From the NCBI RefSeq assembly GCF_947500605.1, contig NZ_CANMSJ010000001.1, positions 372,001 through 436,000 on the forward strand: a stretch of DNA of 64,000 bases. Reading direction: 5' to 3'. Made by a program: the position numbers and the translations under genes. A model generated the notes under the pieces. It made no database searches and was not told where the DNA came from. It worked only from the letters and a program-made list of their open reading frames with translations. The DNA is from an uncultured Lacinutrix sp. (lineage in GTDB: Bacteria > Bacteroidota > Bacteroidia > Flavobacteriales > Flavobacteriaceae). Below, piece after piece: positions 45,462-54,287 of the stretch; the stretch's first letter is position 1, and every line of letters starts with the position of its first letter.

Positions 45462-45787
45462 TGGCATATAACCAGCATTTAGCAACACGAATTAGAGAAC
45501 AACTAAAATATTATTCTGAAGCATTTACTGAGAAGAAAATGTTTGGAGGTGTTAGTTTTTTATACGAAGGTAAAATGACAATTGGTGTTATAAAAGAAGA
45601 GCTAATTGTTAGAGTTATAAACGATAAAATGGCTAAAGAGCTTGAAAAAACCAACGTAAGGCCAATGGATTTTACTAAAAAGCGTACAAAAGAGTTTGTT
45701 TATGTATCTCAAAATAGTGTTAAAACCGAAACAGAACTACTTCATTATATAGAGTTAGGTTTGGAACATGCTAAAAGCAAGCTATAG
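45461..45787 (+). CDS. TfoX/Sxy N-terminal-domain family protein
   Basis: This 108-residue product has the TfoX_N core (TEKKMFGGVSFLYEGKMTIGV and EFVYVSQNS). In gamma-proteobacteria TfoX/Sxy activates competence genes; the stand-alone domain in Bacteroidota has no established role. It overlaps tsaD by one base and is probably in the same transcript. Confidence 0.8.
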   Translation: MAYNQHLATRIREQLKYYSEAFTEKKMFGGVSFLYEGKMTIGVIKEELIVRVINDKMAKELEKTNVRPMDFTKKRTKEFVYVSQNSVKTETELLHYIELGLEHAKSKL

Positions 45788-45954
45788 CACTATTCGCATG
45801 TAAAAAGCTTATTTCTAGTGATTTAAAGCGTTTTTGATGCTCTCAATAATCTAATGTTATTAAAATACTTGTTAATAAGCTCCTAAACTATTACAATAGA
45901 CGTCTTAATTTTTCGTTTTTTTGTTCTTTCAACTAAAAAAACATATTTTCTATA

Positions 45955-46590
45955 ATGAATAAAATCGTAATCCTACTTTTACTAAGTCTATCACTTTCTG
46001 CTTTTGCACAAACTAATGCTAAAAAAGAGCTTAAAAAAATTGAAACTTTAGAGCAAGCCGAAGAGTATATTGGTGAAACAAAATCTAAAAAGAAAAAATT
46101 GATGGTCTTCAATGAAGAAAAACATCAAAGTAAACTTGCTAAAGAACTTTTAGATATGCCTGTAGGTTTAACAAAAACTGAAAGAACTCAGTTTAAAAAA
46201 ACTTTTTACAAAGTAATTCAGAAGGAAAAAGAACCGCATTATAGAATTAGTTATATCTTTTTTGATGGTAATAAAATGCCTGTATCTGAGATTTATAGAC
46301 TTCGTAAAACAATTATGGCTGAATATGGTAAAGGTGTTGATTTTGGAGACTTAGCCAAAAAATACTCTATGGCAGAAAACGCTTTAAAAGGTGGTGATAC
46401 TGGTTGGGTAAAAGATGGACAGTTACCTATTGAAATTGAAGAAGAAGCTAACGATTTAAAACATGAATTAGATGCTATTTTCGATGTTGGTATTACAGAC
46501 GATAACGGATTTTATATTATTAAAAAAACACACAGATTACAACTTATAAAAGAAGTTTATGTACTTAAAGTACAAGAAACAATAGACTAA
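45955..46590 (+). CDS. Periplasmic parvulin-type peptidyl-prolyl isomerase
   Basis: This 211-residue protein has a signal peptide (ILLLLSLSLSAFAQ) and a PpiC/parvulin domain in the C-terminal half: ISYIFFDGNKMP, DFGDLAKKYSM, GGDTGWVKDGQLP and the closing GFYIIKKTH. It is expected to help fold exported proteins. The stop codon overlaps the rsmE ATG by one base (TAATG). Confidence 0.8.
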   Translation: MNKIVILLLLSLSLSAFAQTNAKKELKKIETLEQAEEYIGETKSKKKKLMVFNEEKHQSKLAKELLDMPVGLTKTERTQFKKTFYKVIQKEKEPHYRISYIFFDGNKMPVSEIYRLRKTIMAEYGKGVDFGDLAKKYSMAENALKGGDTGWVKDGQLPIEIEEEANDLKHELDAIFDVGITDDNGFYIIKKTHRLQLIKEVYVLKVQETID

Positions 46591-47294
46591 TGCAACTATT
46601 CTATAATCCTGAAATAACAGAAACTACAGCACAATTCTCTTTTTCTAAAGAGGAAAGTAAGCATATTATAAAAGTGCTTCGTAAAAAGATTGGAGATACC
46701 ATGCATATAACTAATGGTGCTGGTTGGTTGTTTTCTGCTGAAATTATTTCGGATAATATAAAAAATTGCGTAGCAGAAATTAAGACAAAGCAATTTCAAA
46801 AGCAACCAAAATCTCACTTACATTTAGCAGTAGCACCAACAAAAATGAATGACCGCTACGAATGGTTTCTAGAGAAAGCCACAGAAATTGGCATTCAAGA
46901 AATAACACCTATTATTTGCGATCATAGCGAGCGCAAAATTATAAAACAAGAGCGTTTCGAGAAGATACTACAGTCGGCAATGAAACAATCTTTAAGTTGT
47001 TATTTACCCAAATTAAATAATGCTATTGCTTTTAAAGACTTTATAAAACAAGAATTTAAAGACAATTTGTTTATTGCCCATTGCGAAGAAACCAATAGAA
47101 AGTCCTTAAAACAACAGCTAGAACAAAATAAGAATACAACTATATTAATAGGTCCTGAAGGCGATTTTAGCACCAAAGAAATTGAAATGGCTGTTAATAG
47201 TGAATTTATTCCTGTAACTTTGGGAGAAACACGCTTACGTACAGAAACAGCTGCAATTGTAGCTTGTCATTCGGTTGCTTTTACAAATGAGTAA
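46590..47294 (+). CDS. rsmE: 16S rRNA (uracil1498-N3)-methyltransferase
   Basis: This 234-residue SPOUT-family enzyme has HIIKVLRKKIGD, the ATEIGIQEITP segment, ILIGPEGDFSTKEIE and LGETRLRTETAAI, the AdoMet knot residues of RsmE. It methylates U1498 of 16S rRNA in the 30S subunit. It is coupled to the parvulin gene by a one-base overlap, and the next gene starts immediately after. Confidence 0.95.
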   Translation: MQLFYNPEITETTAQFSFSKEESKHIIKVLRKKIGDTMHITNGAGWLFSAEIISDNIKNCVAEIKTKQFQKQPKSHLHLAVAPTKMNDRYEWFLEKATEIGIQEITPIICDHSERKIIKQERFEKILQSAMKQSLSCYLPKLNNAIAFKDFIKQEFKDNLFIAHCEETNRKSLKQQLEQNKNTTILIGPEGDFSTKEIEMAVNSEFIPVTLGETRLRTETAAIVACHSVAFTNE

Positions 47295-47295
47295 T

Positions 47296-47937
47296 ATGAA
47301 AAAACACATAACAATTGCTTTATTTCTAGTCTCAATAGTTTCCTTTTCTCAAGACTTAGCAATTTTAAAGTATAAAGGTGGTGGCGATTGGTATTCTAAT
47401 CCTACAGCATTACCTAATCTTATTAAGTTTTGTAATGCAAATATAGATACGAAAATGAACGAAAAACCAGAAACTGTAGAAGCTGGTAGTACAGACATTT
47501 TTCAATATCCTTTATTACACATGACGGGCCATGGCAATGTGTTTTTTAACGAAGATGAAGCAAAAAACTTGCGTAATTACTTAATTTCTGGTGGTTTTTT
47601 ACACATTGACGATAATTATGGAATGCAACAATACATTACCAAAGAATTAAAAAAAGTATTTCCTAATCAAGAATTAAAAGAATTACCTTCAAATCACGAC
47701 ATATTTAAAACTTCATTTTCTTTTCCAAAAGGTTTACCAAAAATTCACGAACACGACGGCAAACGACCACAAGCATTTGGTTTATTCCATGAGAATAGAT
47801 TAGTTCTTATTTTTACTTTAGAAAGTGATTTAGGAGATGGCTGGGAAGACCAAGAAGTACACAACGATCCTGAAGACGTTAGATTGAAAGCTTTACAAAT
47901 GGGAGCAAATATTGTTAAATATGCTTTCGAGAATTAG
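47296..47937 (+). CDS. DUF4159 domain-containing secreted protein
   Basis: This protein of about 213 residues has a signal peptide (ITIALFLVSIVSFSQ) and the DUF4159 motif set (KYKGGGDWYSNPTALPN, MTGHGNVFFNEDE, GGFLHIDDNYGM). The fold is thought to be GATase-like and its function is not known. The start at 47296 (MKKHI) is chosen over 47275 because the upstream residues overlap rsmE and do not form part of a signal peptide. It follows rsmE by one base. Confidence 0.85.
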   Translation: MKKHITIALFLVSIVSFSQDLAILKYKGGGDWYSNPTALPNLIKFCNANIDTKMNEKPETVEAGSTDIFQYPLLHMTGHGNVFFNEDEAKNLRNYLISGGFLHIDDNYGMQQYITKELKKVFPNQELKELPSNHDIFKTSFSFPKGLPKIHEHDGKRPQAFGLFHENRLVLIFTLESDLGDGWEDQEVHNDPEDVRLKALQMGANIVKYAFEN

Positions 47938-48003
47938 CAGTAATCAATTATCATTGAACAATAATCAATGATTACTGATTTATGAAAACCGATAATTGAA
48001 AAA

Positions 48004-48504
48004 ATGCAACTCACCCACTACACCACTAACTTCAATAAAAAAACATTTCCAATCACTTTAGTTTGCGAAAACGTAACTAACGCTCCAAACATTGGCAGCT
48101 TGTTTCGTATAGCTGATGCTTTTGGAGTAGAAAAAATTATCTTTTGCTCGCATGATATTCCGTTAGGTCGAAAAATGACAAAAACGTCTCGTGCTACAGA
48201 AAAAGTTGTTAACTATGAAGTTATTGAAGATATAGCAGCAGTTCTTTCAAGTTTAAAAGCATCTAATAATCAATGTTTTGCTTTAGAAATAACAGAAAAC
48301 AGTACTCCTATTCATACTTTTAATTTTTCAGCCGATAAACCAATTGCGTTAATTATTGGAGACGAGAATTTTGGTGTTTCAGAAGCGGTTTTAAAAGCAT
48401 GTGATAATGTAATTCATATTAATATGTTTGGACAAAACAGTAGTATGAATGTTGTGCAAGCAACCAATATTGCATTGTACGAGATAACAAAACAGCTCTA
48501 TTAA
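48004..48504 (+). CDS. TrmH-family (SpoU-type) RNA 2'-O-methyltransferase
   Basis: This 166-residue SPOUT protein has the N-terminal VCENVTNAPNIGSLFRIADAFG of the TrmH/SpoU family, ALIIGDENFGVSEAVL (motif II) and INMFGQNSSMNVVQATNIALYE (motif III). It probably methylates a ribose in tRNA or rRNA; the short length matches TrmL- or TrmH-like single-domain enzymes. The exact target cannot be told. It is 66 bases after the DUF4159 gene. Confidence 0.88.
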   Translation: MQLTHYTTNFNKKTFPITLVCENVTNAPNIGSLFRIADAFGVEKIIFCSHDIPLGRKMTKTSRATEKVVNYEVIEDIAAVLSSLKASNNQCFALEITENSTPIHTFNFSADKPIALIIGDENFGVSEAVLKACDNVIHINMFGQNSSMNVVQATNIALYEITKQLY

Positions 48505-48513
48505 GTAAAATTA

Positions 48514-48548
48514 AAGCAAACCATTACTTTCGTTTGCTTAATTTATTA
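48514..48548 (+). terminator. Possible terminator after the TrmH-family gene
   Basis: AAGCAAAC and GTTTGCTT form an 8-bp stem with a 10-base loop, followed by AATTTATT rather than a clean T run. It is a weak candidate. Confidence 0.45.
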
Positions 48549-48578
48549 AAATAACTTTTCTATCAGTATATTTACTAA

Positions 48579-49679
48579 ATGAATTCGAGAACAATATCAA
48601 ACGGAATCCTTAGAGCTATAACCATACTTGTTGGTGTAATTATTCTATTGTGGTTTTTATATAAAATACAATCTGTAATCGCGTACGTTGCTATTGCAGG
48701 TGTCGTTTCTCTCTTAGGAAGACCGATTAAGCGTTTCTTTATGTCTAAACTAAAGTTTGGAGATACACTTGCCGTGGTAGTAACTATGTTCTTATTTGTA
48801 CTTATAGTAGCTGGAGTTATTGGTATGTTTATTCCTTTAGCAATAGAACAAGGCCAAAACCTATCTTTATTAGACATTGACCAGTTACAAGGCAATATTG
48901 AGAATTTGTATACAGAGTTTATCAATCATTTTAACTTAAAAACTTCAGATGTAGAAGATACTATTCAAGATTCTAAGTTGATGTCAAACTTTAATTTTAG
49001 CTTTATTCCTAACATACTAAACGCTATAGTATCTGGTTTTGGTAGTTTTAGTGTTGGATTATTTTCGGTGTTGTTCATTTCCTTTTTTTTCTTAAAAGAC
49101 AGTACTTTATTTAGTAATAGTATTATGGCACTTTTTCCTAAAAAACAAGATCAGCGTATTAAAAAATCGTTGTATACAATTAGAGATTTATTATCTCGTT
49201 ATTTTGGAGGTTTAGTACTACAATTATTAATCTTATTTATTATTTACTCTGCTGTGCTGTTTATTTTTGGTATTCAAAATGCTATAATTATTGCTTCACT
49301 TTGTGCACTTTTAAACGTTATCCCTTATGTTGGACCAATGATTAGTGCTGTTTTAATAATACTATTAACCATGTCTAGTAATTTAGGTGAGAGTTTTAGT
49401 GATGTTATATTGCCAAAAACAATTTATGTAATGATTGGTTTTGTAGTAGCACAATTGGTAGACAACTTTTTTAGTCAACCATTTATATTTTCTAAAAGTG
49501 TAAAATCTCATCCATTAGAAATCTTTATCATCATTATTATAGCTGGTTTACTTTTTGGAATAGTAGGTTTAATATTAGCAATTCCGTTATATACAGCTAT
49601 AAAAGTTATTGCTAAAGAATTTTTATCTGAGTACAGAATAGTAAAGAAATTAACAAAAGGATTAGATGTTAAAGAATAG
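48579..49679 (+). CDS. AI-2E family transporter
   Basis: This 366-residue integral membrane protein of the TqsA/YdiK family has an N-terminal pair of helices (AITILVGVIILLWFLY), a polar middle region (residues about 85-140), and a C-terminal block with LCALLNVIPYVGPMISAVLI and ILAIPLYTAIKVIAKEFL, the family signature. Family members export autoinducer-2 or exchange ions; the substrate here is unknown. It overlaps the next gene by 14 bases. Confidence 0.88.
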   Translation: MNSRTISNGILRAITILVGVIILLWFLYKIQSVIAYVAIAGVVSLLGRPIKRFFMSKLKFGDTLAVVVTMFLFVLIVAGVIGMFIPLAIEQGQNLSLLDIDQLQGNIENLYTEFINHFNLKTSDVEDTIQDSKLMSNFNFSFIPNILNAIVSGFGSFSVGLFSVLFISFFFLKDSTLFSNSIMALFPKKQDQRIKKSLYTIRDLLSRYFGGLVLQLLILFIIYSAVLFIFGIQNAIIIASLCALLNVIPYVGPMISAVLIILLTMSSNLGESFSDVILPKTIYVMIGFVVAQLVDNFFSQPFIFSKSVKSHPLEIFIIIIIAGLLFGIVGLILAIPLYTAIKVIAKEFLSEYRIVKKLTKGLDVKE

Positions 49680-50862
49680 TTTAAATAATGCTGTTTTAAA
49701 TAATGAAAATCAAGAGTTTATAGAAAATAATTTAAATGCAGACATAGGTCAATTATTACTAAAGAAAACGTTAAACACTTCAGTCACTTTAAAACTACTT
49801 ATAGAGCAAATTGAAGCAAAAAAACGTTGTCGGAAAAAACTCCCTATTTGGTTTTCTACAAAAAACATATACTATCCTAATAAGCTTAATATAGAACAAA
49901 CCTCTTCTGAAATAACAGCAAAATATAAAGCTAATTTAGTCTCCGGAAAAGCATTAATAGATTTAACAGGTGGTTTTGGAGTAGATTGTTATTACTTCTC
50001 TAAACAAATAGAACAAGTTTATCATTGCGAAATCGATAGTAATTTATCAAATATAGTACAGCACAATTATAAGCAGTTAAAAGCTAAAAATATTACATGT
50101 ATAGCTAAAAGCGGTATTACAACCTTAGAAGAAGAGAAAAAGCAATACGATTGGATATATATAGATCCTTCAAGACGGGACGATAGTAAAGGAAAAGTCT
50201 TTTTACTTAAAGATTGTTTACCTAATGTGCCTAAGCACATAGAATTACTATTTGAACACTCTAAAAAGATAATGATAAAAACATCTCCATTGTTAGATGT
50301 TAGTTCTGGAATTTTAGAATTGAAACACGTAAAGGCAATTCATTCTATAGCAGTAAATAATGAAGTAAAAGAATTGTTATGGATTTTAGAACGAAATTAT
50401 AACGACCAAGTAGAAATTAAAACGGTAAACATTACTAAGGAAAACAATCAAATATTTAATTTTTATTTAAATGAAGAATCCTTTGCTAATGCAGAACTTA
50501 GTATGCCACTCGCCTATTTGTACGAGCCCAATGCTGCTATTTTAAAAACAGGAGCTTTTAATGTTTTAGCCGAAAAATTAAATTTAAAAAAACTACATAA
50601 ACACTCACACCTTTACACCTCTGAAGCACTTATAGATTTTCCTGGTAGACGCTTTAAAATTAATAATGTTATAGATTATAATAAAAAGAAATTTAAGCGA
50701 GAATTTAATGGTGTAAAAGCTAATGTAACTACAAGAAATTTTCCTGAATCTGTACAACAAATTCGTAAGAAACTAAATTTAAAAGATGGTGGTAACGATT
50801 ATTTGTTTTTTACTAAGAATAGAGAAGACAAAACAATCATTATTATTACAATTAAAGCATAA
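49666..50862 (+). CDS. PG1098-like class I SAM-dependent methyltransferase
   Basis: This 398-residue protein has an N-terminal helical part, then an AdoMet-binding domain (ALIDLTGGFGVDCYYFS, HCEIDSN) with the DPSRRDDSKGK active-site motif and a C-terminal THUMP-like/ferredoxin-like region ending YLFFTKNREDKT. It matches the PG1098 family of Bacteroidota, whose substrate is likely RNA but is not established. It overlaps the AI-2E gene by 14 bases and ends at the shared terminator. Confidence 0.85.
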   Translation: MLKNSLNNAVLNNENQEFIENNLNADIGQLLLKKTLNTSVTLKLLIEQIEAKKRCRKKLPIWFSTKNIYYPNKLNIEQTSSEITAKYKANLVSGKALIDLTGGFGVDCYYFSKQIEQVYHCEIDSNLSNIVQHNYKQLKAKNITCIAKSGITTLEEEKKQYDWIYIDPSRRDDSKGKVFLLKDCLPNVPKHIELLFEHSKKIMIKTSPLLDVSSGILELKHVKAIHSIAVNNEVKELLWILERNYNDQVEIKTVNITKENNQIFNFYLNEESFANAELSMPLAYLYEPNAAILKTGAFNVLAEKLNLKKLHKHSHLYTSEALIDFPGRRFKINNVIDYNKKKFKREFNGVKANVTTRNFPESVQQIRKKLNLKDGGNDYLFFTKNREDKTIIIITIKA

Positions 50863-50895
50863 AAAAAGGCCCAATCATAACGATTAGGCCTTTTT
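50861..50895. terminator. Bidirectional terminator
   Basis: AAAAAAAGGCCCAATCATAA pairs with CGATTAGGCCTTTTT (one G-T pair) between the convergent methyltransferase and lipoprotein genes. Confidence 0.88.
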
Positions 50896-50914
50896 CAAAT
50901 TTATTTATTTTAGA

Positions 50915-51325
50915 CTAATTTTGAATTGGAGAATTATCCAATAACTGGTTATTTGATGAGATTGTTACATCAAAAGTTGAACAATTATTAATAAGAGTTT
51001 CCATTTTTTGATCTGATATTCCCGAAGCTGTTGTCTCTTCTATAGTAAATAATAACTCACCTTCTGCAAAAGAAGTCCAAGCAGTTGTACTGCCAGGTGC
51101 TACATCTTGAAAATGGGCTAATAACGACATGTTAGAATCGTAAATTTTAAAATTGAATGCAACTGTACCGTTGTTTACAAAACGTGCCTCAGGATTTGTA
51201 TCATTACAAGTAATATTACTTGTAAGATTTGCTTCTGTTTCTAAACTAGCAATATCTTCAACAGAACAACTAGAAAACATTATTACCACTATTGCTAGTG
51301 AGATTTTTTTAAGTAGATTTTTCAT
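50915..51325 (-). CDS. Small lipoprotein of unknown function
   Basis: This 136-residue protein has a lipoprotein signal peptide (ISLAIVVIMFSSCSVED, lipobox Cys at about 20). The mature part is a short beta-rich domain (FNFKIYDSNMSLLAHF, ELLFTIEETT) with two Cys residues that could pair. Its role is unknown. It is monocistronic. Confidence 0.78.
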   Translation of the reverse strand: MKNLLKKISLAIVVIMFSSCSVEDIASLETEANLTSNITCNDTNPEARFVNNGTVAFNFKIYDSNMSLLAHFQDVAPGSTTAWTSFAEGELLFTIEETTASGISDQKMETLINNCSTFDVTISSNNQLLDNSPIQN

Positions 51326-51497
51326 TATATTTTATTTGGGACTGCAAAAGTACCATCTCTTTAACGTATTTATTATGCTCATAAATAGTTGAGTATAAAA
51401 TTCGATAAAAAGTAAATAAAACAGATGTATTACGTTATATTTTAATATAATAGCAATCTTTTAAATAAAAAAAGTTTAAAATGCTAGAAAACAGAGG

Positions 51498-51650
51498 TTA
51501 ACTGTTATTGTTTTTGGCAAGTGTGATAATAGCTTTTAATTTTTCCATTCTAGCTATTTTTTCTTGGCGAAGTTTATTCTTCTTCTTATCCATTAGCTTT
51601 GTATGCTTTGCTTTATTTTTTGTGTTCTTAGCACTTCCAGATTTAGCCAT
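51498..51650 (-). CDS. Very small basic protein (50 aa)
   Basis: An ATG at 51650 opens a 50-codon frame ending at TAA 51500-51498. The sequence is strongly basic (MAKSGSAKNTKNKAKHTK at the start, then MDKKKNKLRQEKIARMEKLK) with a helical C-terminal half. It is the kind of small, Lys-rich nucleic-acid-binding protein that is common in Flavobacteriaceae. It lies 79 bases downstream of the tRNA-Arg gene on the same strand, so it may be expressed with the tRNAs. It is shorter than usual annotation cut-offs. Confidence 0.7.
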   Translation of the reverse strand: MAKSGSAKNTKNKAKHTKLMDKKKNKLRQEKIARMEKLKAIITLAKNNNS

Positions 51651-51728
51651 AGTTAGTAAGATAGTTATTTAATTTAAGGAAACGTTATTAAACAAGAAAT
51701 CCCTTCCAAATAAATGAAAGGGATTCTG

Positions 51729-51802
51729 TGAGCCCGACAGGATTCGAACCTGTGACCGCCTCCTTAGAAGGGAGGTGCTCTATCCAGCTGAGCTACGAGC
51801 CC
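51729..51802 (-). tRNA. tRNA-Arg (anticodon TCT)
   Basis: The cloverleaf on the minus strand starts GGGCTCGTAGCTCAGC, has the anticodon loop CTTCTAA (anticodon TCT), a T arm with GGTTCGAATCC, and a 3' end that pairs with the acceptor. CCA is not encoded. Length 74 including the discriminator base. Confidence 0.97.
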
Positions 51803-51819
51803 GTAGCATTTAATAATAG

Positions 51820-51894
51820 TCGGGGTGGCAGGATTCGAACCTGCGGCCTCCACGTCCCAAACGTGGCGCGATAACCGGGCTACGCTACACCCCG
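51820..51894 (-). tRNA. tRNA-Pro (anticodon TGG)
   Basis: The minus-strand gene starts CGGGGTGTAGCGTAGCC, with the anticodon loop TTTGGGA (anticodon TGG) and T arm GGTTCGAATCC. It is separated from tRNA-Arg by 17 bases, so the two are one transcript. Confidence 0.97.
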
Positions 51895-51915
51895 AAAATG
51901 ATTATCAGATAATTG

Positions 51916-52002
51916 CGGAGAGACAGGGATTCGAACCCTGGGTACCATTGCTGGTACGACGATTTAGCAAACCGTTCCTTTCGGCCACTCAGGCACCTCT
52001 CC
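51916..52002 (-). tRNA. tRNA-Ser (anticodon GCT)
   Basis: The minus-strand gene starts GGAGAGGTGCCTGAGTGG, has the anticodon loop TTTGCTAA (anticodon GCT), the long variable arm typical of serine tRNAs, and T arm GGTTCGAATCC. Length 87. It is the first of three tRNA genes in one cluster. Confidence 0.97.
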
Positions 52003-52104
52003 AATTGTAATTTTTATTTGTATGAACGTTGCAATAAATTGCGGTTGCAAATTTAAGACGAATTAAAGTATAACGCAACATTTTTTTTGCTTTTTTTTCA
52101 AAAA

Positions 52105-54150
52105 TTATTCGGGATATTCAATTCTTAAATGGTAAATATTTGCAAGCTTGCGCTTTAGCACTTTTTTTATAGATTGAATTTCTTTAAAAGTTATGTTCGC
52201 ATTTAGAAATTGACCGTCATCCATCTGTTTATTTAGGATATTTTCCACAAAATTATCGATTTTAGTGGATGTTGGTTCCTTTAAACTTTTAGATGCAGCT
52301 TCTACACTATCACACATCATTAAAATTGCAGTTTCTTTACTAAAAGGTTTTGGTCCCGGATAAGAAAAGTCTTTTATATCGACATCTTCGTTAATAGATT
52401 TTTCTTTCATGTAGAAATAATATACACTGCTATTACCATGGTGTGTTCTTATAAAATCTATTAAACGATCTGGTAAATTGTTTTTCTTCGCTATCTCAAT
52501 ACCATTAATAACGTGGTCTACAATTACCGTTGCACTTTCCTTTGGAGATAATTCGTCATGCGGATTTAAGCCTGAAGATTGGTTTTCTGTAAAATAAGTA
52601 GGGTTTTTCATTTTACCAATATCATGATATAAAGCTCCTACTCTAGTTAGCATTGCATTTGCTCCTATTTCATTTGCTGCTGCTTCGGCTAAATTGGCAA
52701 CGTTTAAAGAATGATGAAAAGTTCCGGGCGCTTCATTAGATAATCGTTTTAAAAGCTTAGAATTGGTATCAGAAAGCTCTAGTAAAGACACATCTGATAC
52801 TAAGCCAAAGAGTTTTTCATATATATAAATTAAAGGTTGCACAAAAAGCGTTGCTAAACCACATAAAACAAACAATCCAAAAGTATCCCATTTTAAAGTA
52901 TCCATACTTCCTTCATGAATAATAAAAAAGGCAAAGTATGCTATAATGTAAATCATGGTTATTTGACCTACAGATATGAACAAGTTTGCGCGTTTATATA
53001 ATTCTGAAACCGTTAGTATTGTCACAATTCCTGCAATAATTTGTAAAAACATATACTCGTAACTATTAGGTACAATAAAACCTAAAAGCAGTACTGTAAT
53101 TACGTGTGTAAATAAACCTAATCGTGCATCGAAAAAAGCTTTTAAAACTAACGGAAGTATTGCTATTGGTACAATGTATATGTATTTTGAATCGTAATTA
53201 ACTACCAAAGTGGTTAGTAAAACCATTAATAGTACATTGAAAAAGATAAAAGTAACTTTAGTATTATTATTAAATACATCTAGTCTATATTTTCTTAAAA
53301 ACAAAAGCAGCATTAATAGTGCAAGCGCTACTAACAAGGTATACGCAAAGACTATTAAATTGTAATTCGATTCGTTCCAGACTTGAGATTTATATTCAGA
53401 CTCAAGCGATTTTAAAATTAAAAATTTATTGCCTTCTACTATTTCTCCTTTAGATATAATTAGCGTTTCCTTTTCTATACTTCCTCTTGTATGAGAAATA
53501 GTATTTAAACGTTCTTCTAGCGCACTATCCGAAAGACTTTTGTTATATTCTAAATTTGGTACTATAATATTGAAAAACAAAATAGACAATGGCTTTGCAT
53601 ATTCTTCTAAATTATTAACTTTAAGAGCTTCGTCTATTTTGGGTCTTACTTGCGACTGTTTGTAAATGTTAGAAAAATCTGTTTTACTAACTTCTACTCT
53701 ATCATTTAAAATAGAAACATAAGCTTTGTTTGCTATAAGTTCGTCTTCGTTTGTTACACCATATTCATATAATGTTTCAATTAATGTTTTACCAAATTGT
53801 TTTATTTCGTTAGCCGAATTGTACAAAGAATCTGGAAATGAAGTATTAAAATTACTATTGTATTCTTTTAAAACATTAGCCTTTACTGCATCGTTAATAT
53901 TAAAATATTTTATTGCTGTTTTTTCAATTTCTTCTTTTTCTTTTGCTATTTCATCTGTAGTTTTCTGAATTGCAAAATCAAAAGGAGCATAAAGTGTTTC
54001 GGACTGCCAAGGTTTACCTTTTTCGAAATCGTATTTAAACTTTCCGCTTTTTGGAAACAAATAGACTATTAAAAATGTAGTAACAATAAATAGAATTGCT
54101 TTGTAAACTAAAGCGTGGTTTTTATAAAATTTATTTACTAAGTCCTTCAT
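52105..54150 (-). CDS. PgpH-like 7TM-HD cyclic-di-AMP phosphodiesterase
   Basis: This protein of about 681 residues begins with a transmembrane helix, has an extracytoplasmic 7TMR-HDED domain (residues about 45-260), a block of transmembrane helices, and a C-terminal HD domain. The HD motifs are HHSLNVANLAEAAANEIG, the metal site HDIGKMKNPTYFTENQ, and IRTHHGNSSVYYFY. It likely degrades the second messenger c-di-AMP or a related dinucleotide. The start is ATG at 54150 (MKDLVN); an ATG two codons upstream is less likely. A -7 box at 54179-54186 lies on this strand. Confidence 0.88.
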   Translation of the reverse strand: MKDLVNKFYKNHALVYKAILFIVTTFLIVYLFPKSGKFKYDFEKGKPWQSETLYAPFDFAIQKTTDEIAKEKEEIEKTAIKYFNINDAVKANVLKEYNSNFNTSFPDSLYNSANEIKQFGKTLIETLYEYGVTNEDELIANKAYVSILNDRVEVSKTDFSNIYKQSQVRPKIDEALKVNNLEEYAKPLSILFFNIIVPNLEYNKSLSDSALEERLNTISHTRGSIEKETLIISKGEIVEGNKFLILKSLESEYKSQVWNESNYNLIVFAYTLLVALALLMLLLFLRKYRLDVFNNNTKVTFIFFNVLLMVLLTTLVVNYDSKYIYIVPIAILPLVLKAFFDARLGLFTHVITVLLLGFIVPNSYEYMFLQIIAGIVTILTVSELYKRANLFISVGQITMIYIIAYFAFFIIHEGSMDTLKWDTFGLFVLCGLATLFVQPLIYIYEKLFGLVSDVSLLELSDTNSKLLKRLSNEAPGTFHHSLNVANLAEAAANEIGANAMLTRVGALYHDIGKMKNPTYFTENQSSGLNPHDELSPKESATVIVDHVINGIEIAKKNNLPDRLIDFIRTHHGNSSVYYFYMKEKSINEDVDIKDFSYPGPKPFSKETAILMMCDSVEAASKSLKEPTSTKIDNFVENILNKQMDDGQFLNANITFKEIQSIKKVLKRKLANIYHLRIEYPE

Positions 54151-54178
54151 TATCAAAATCAGATTTATTCTTTAAATT

Positions 54179-54186
54179 CAAATGTA
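54179..54186 (-). promoter_or_regulatory. Putative -7 element (TACATTTG) for the PgpH-like gene
   Basis: On the minus strand this is an exact TAnnTTTG match 29 bases before the ATG at 54150. An upstream TTG lies 14 bases away, a short spacing. Confidence 0.45.
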
Positions 54187-54287
54187 ATAAATTATGATTT
54201 CAATAATTGGTGATAATCATTATATCACTCTAATTTTTCACAAAAAATTCATTATTTTCGCAGGACAAAAATTAAAGACTCACAAAA

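Noticed and set aside
47938-47977. Inverted repeat after the DUF4159 gene (CAGTAATCA ... TGATTACTG) as a terminator
   Set aside because: The stem needs a large bulge and no T run follows, so it is not convincing; it could be chance in AT-rich sequence.
51825-52010. Frame over the tRNA cluster encoding a 61-residue peptide
   Set aside because: It covers tRNA sequence on the opposite strand and is a known artefact (residues like AGFEPA from tRNA arms).
54253-54260. TATTTTCG as a -7 element for the thiolase
   Set aside because: One mismatch to TAnnTTTG in a conserved position and no -33 element; too weak to list.
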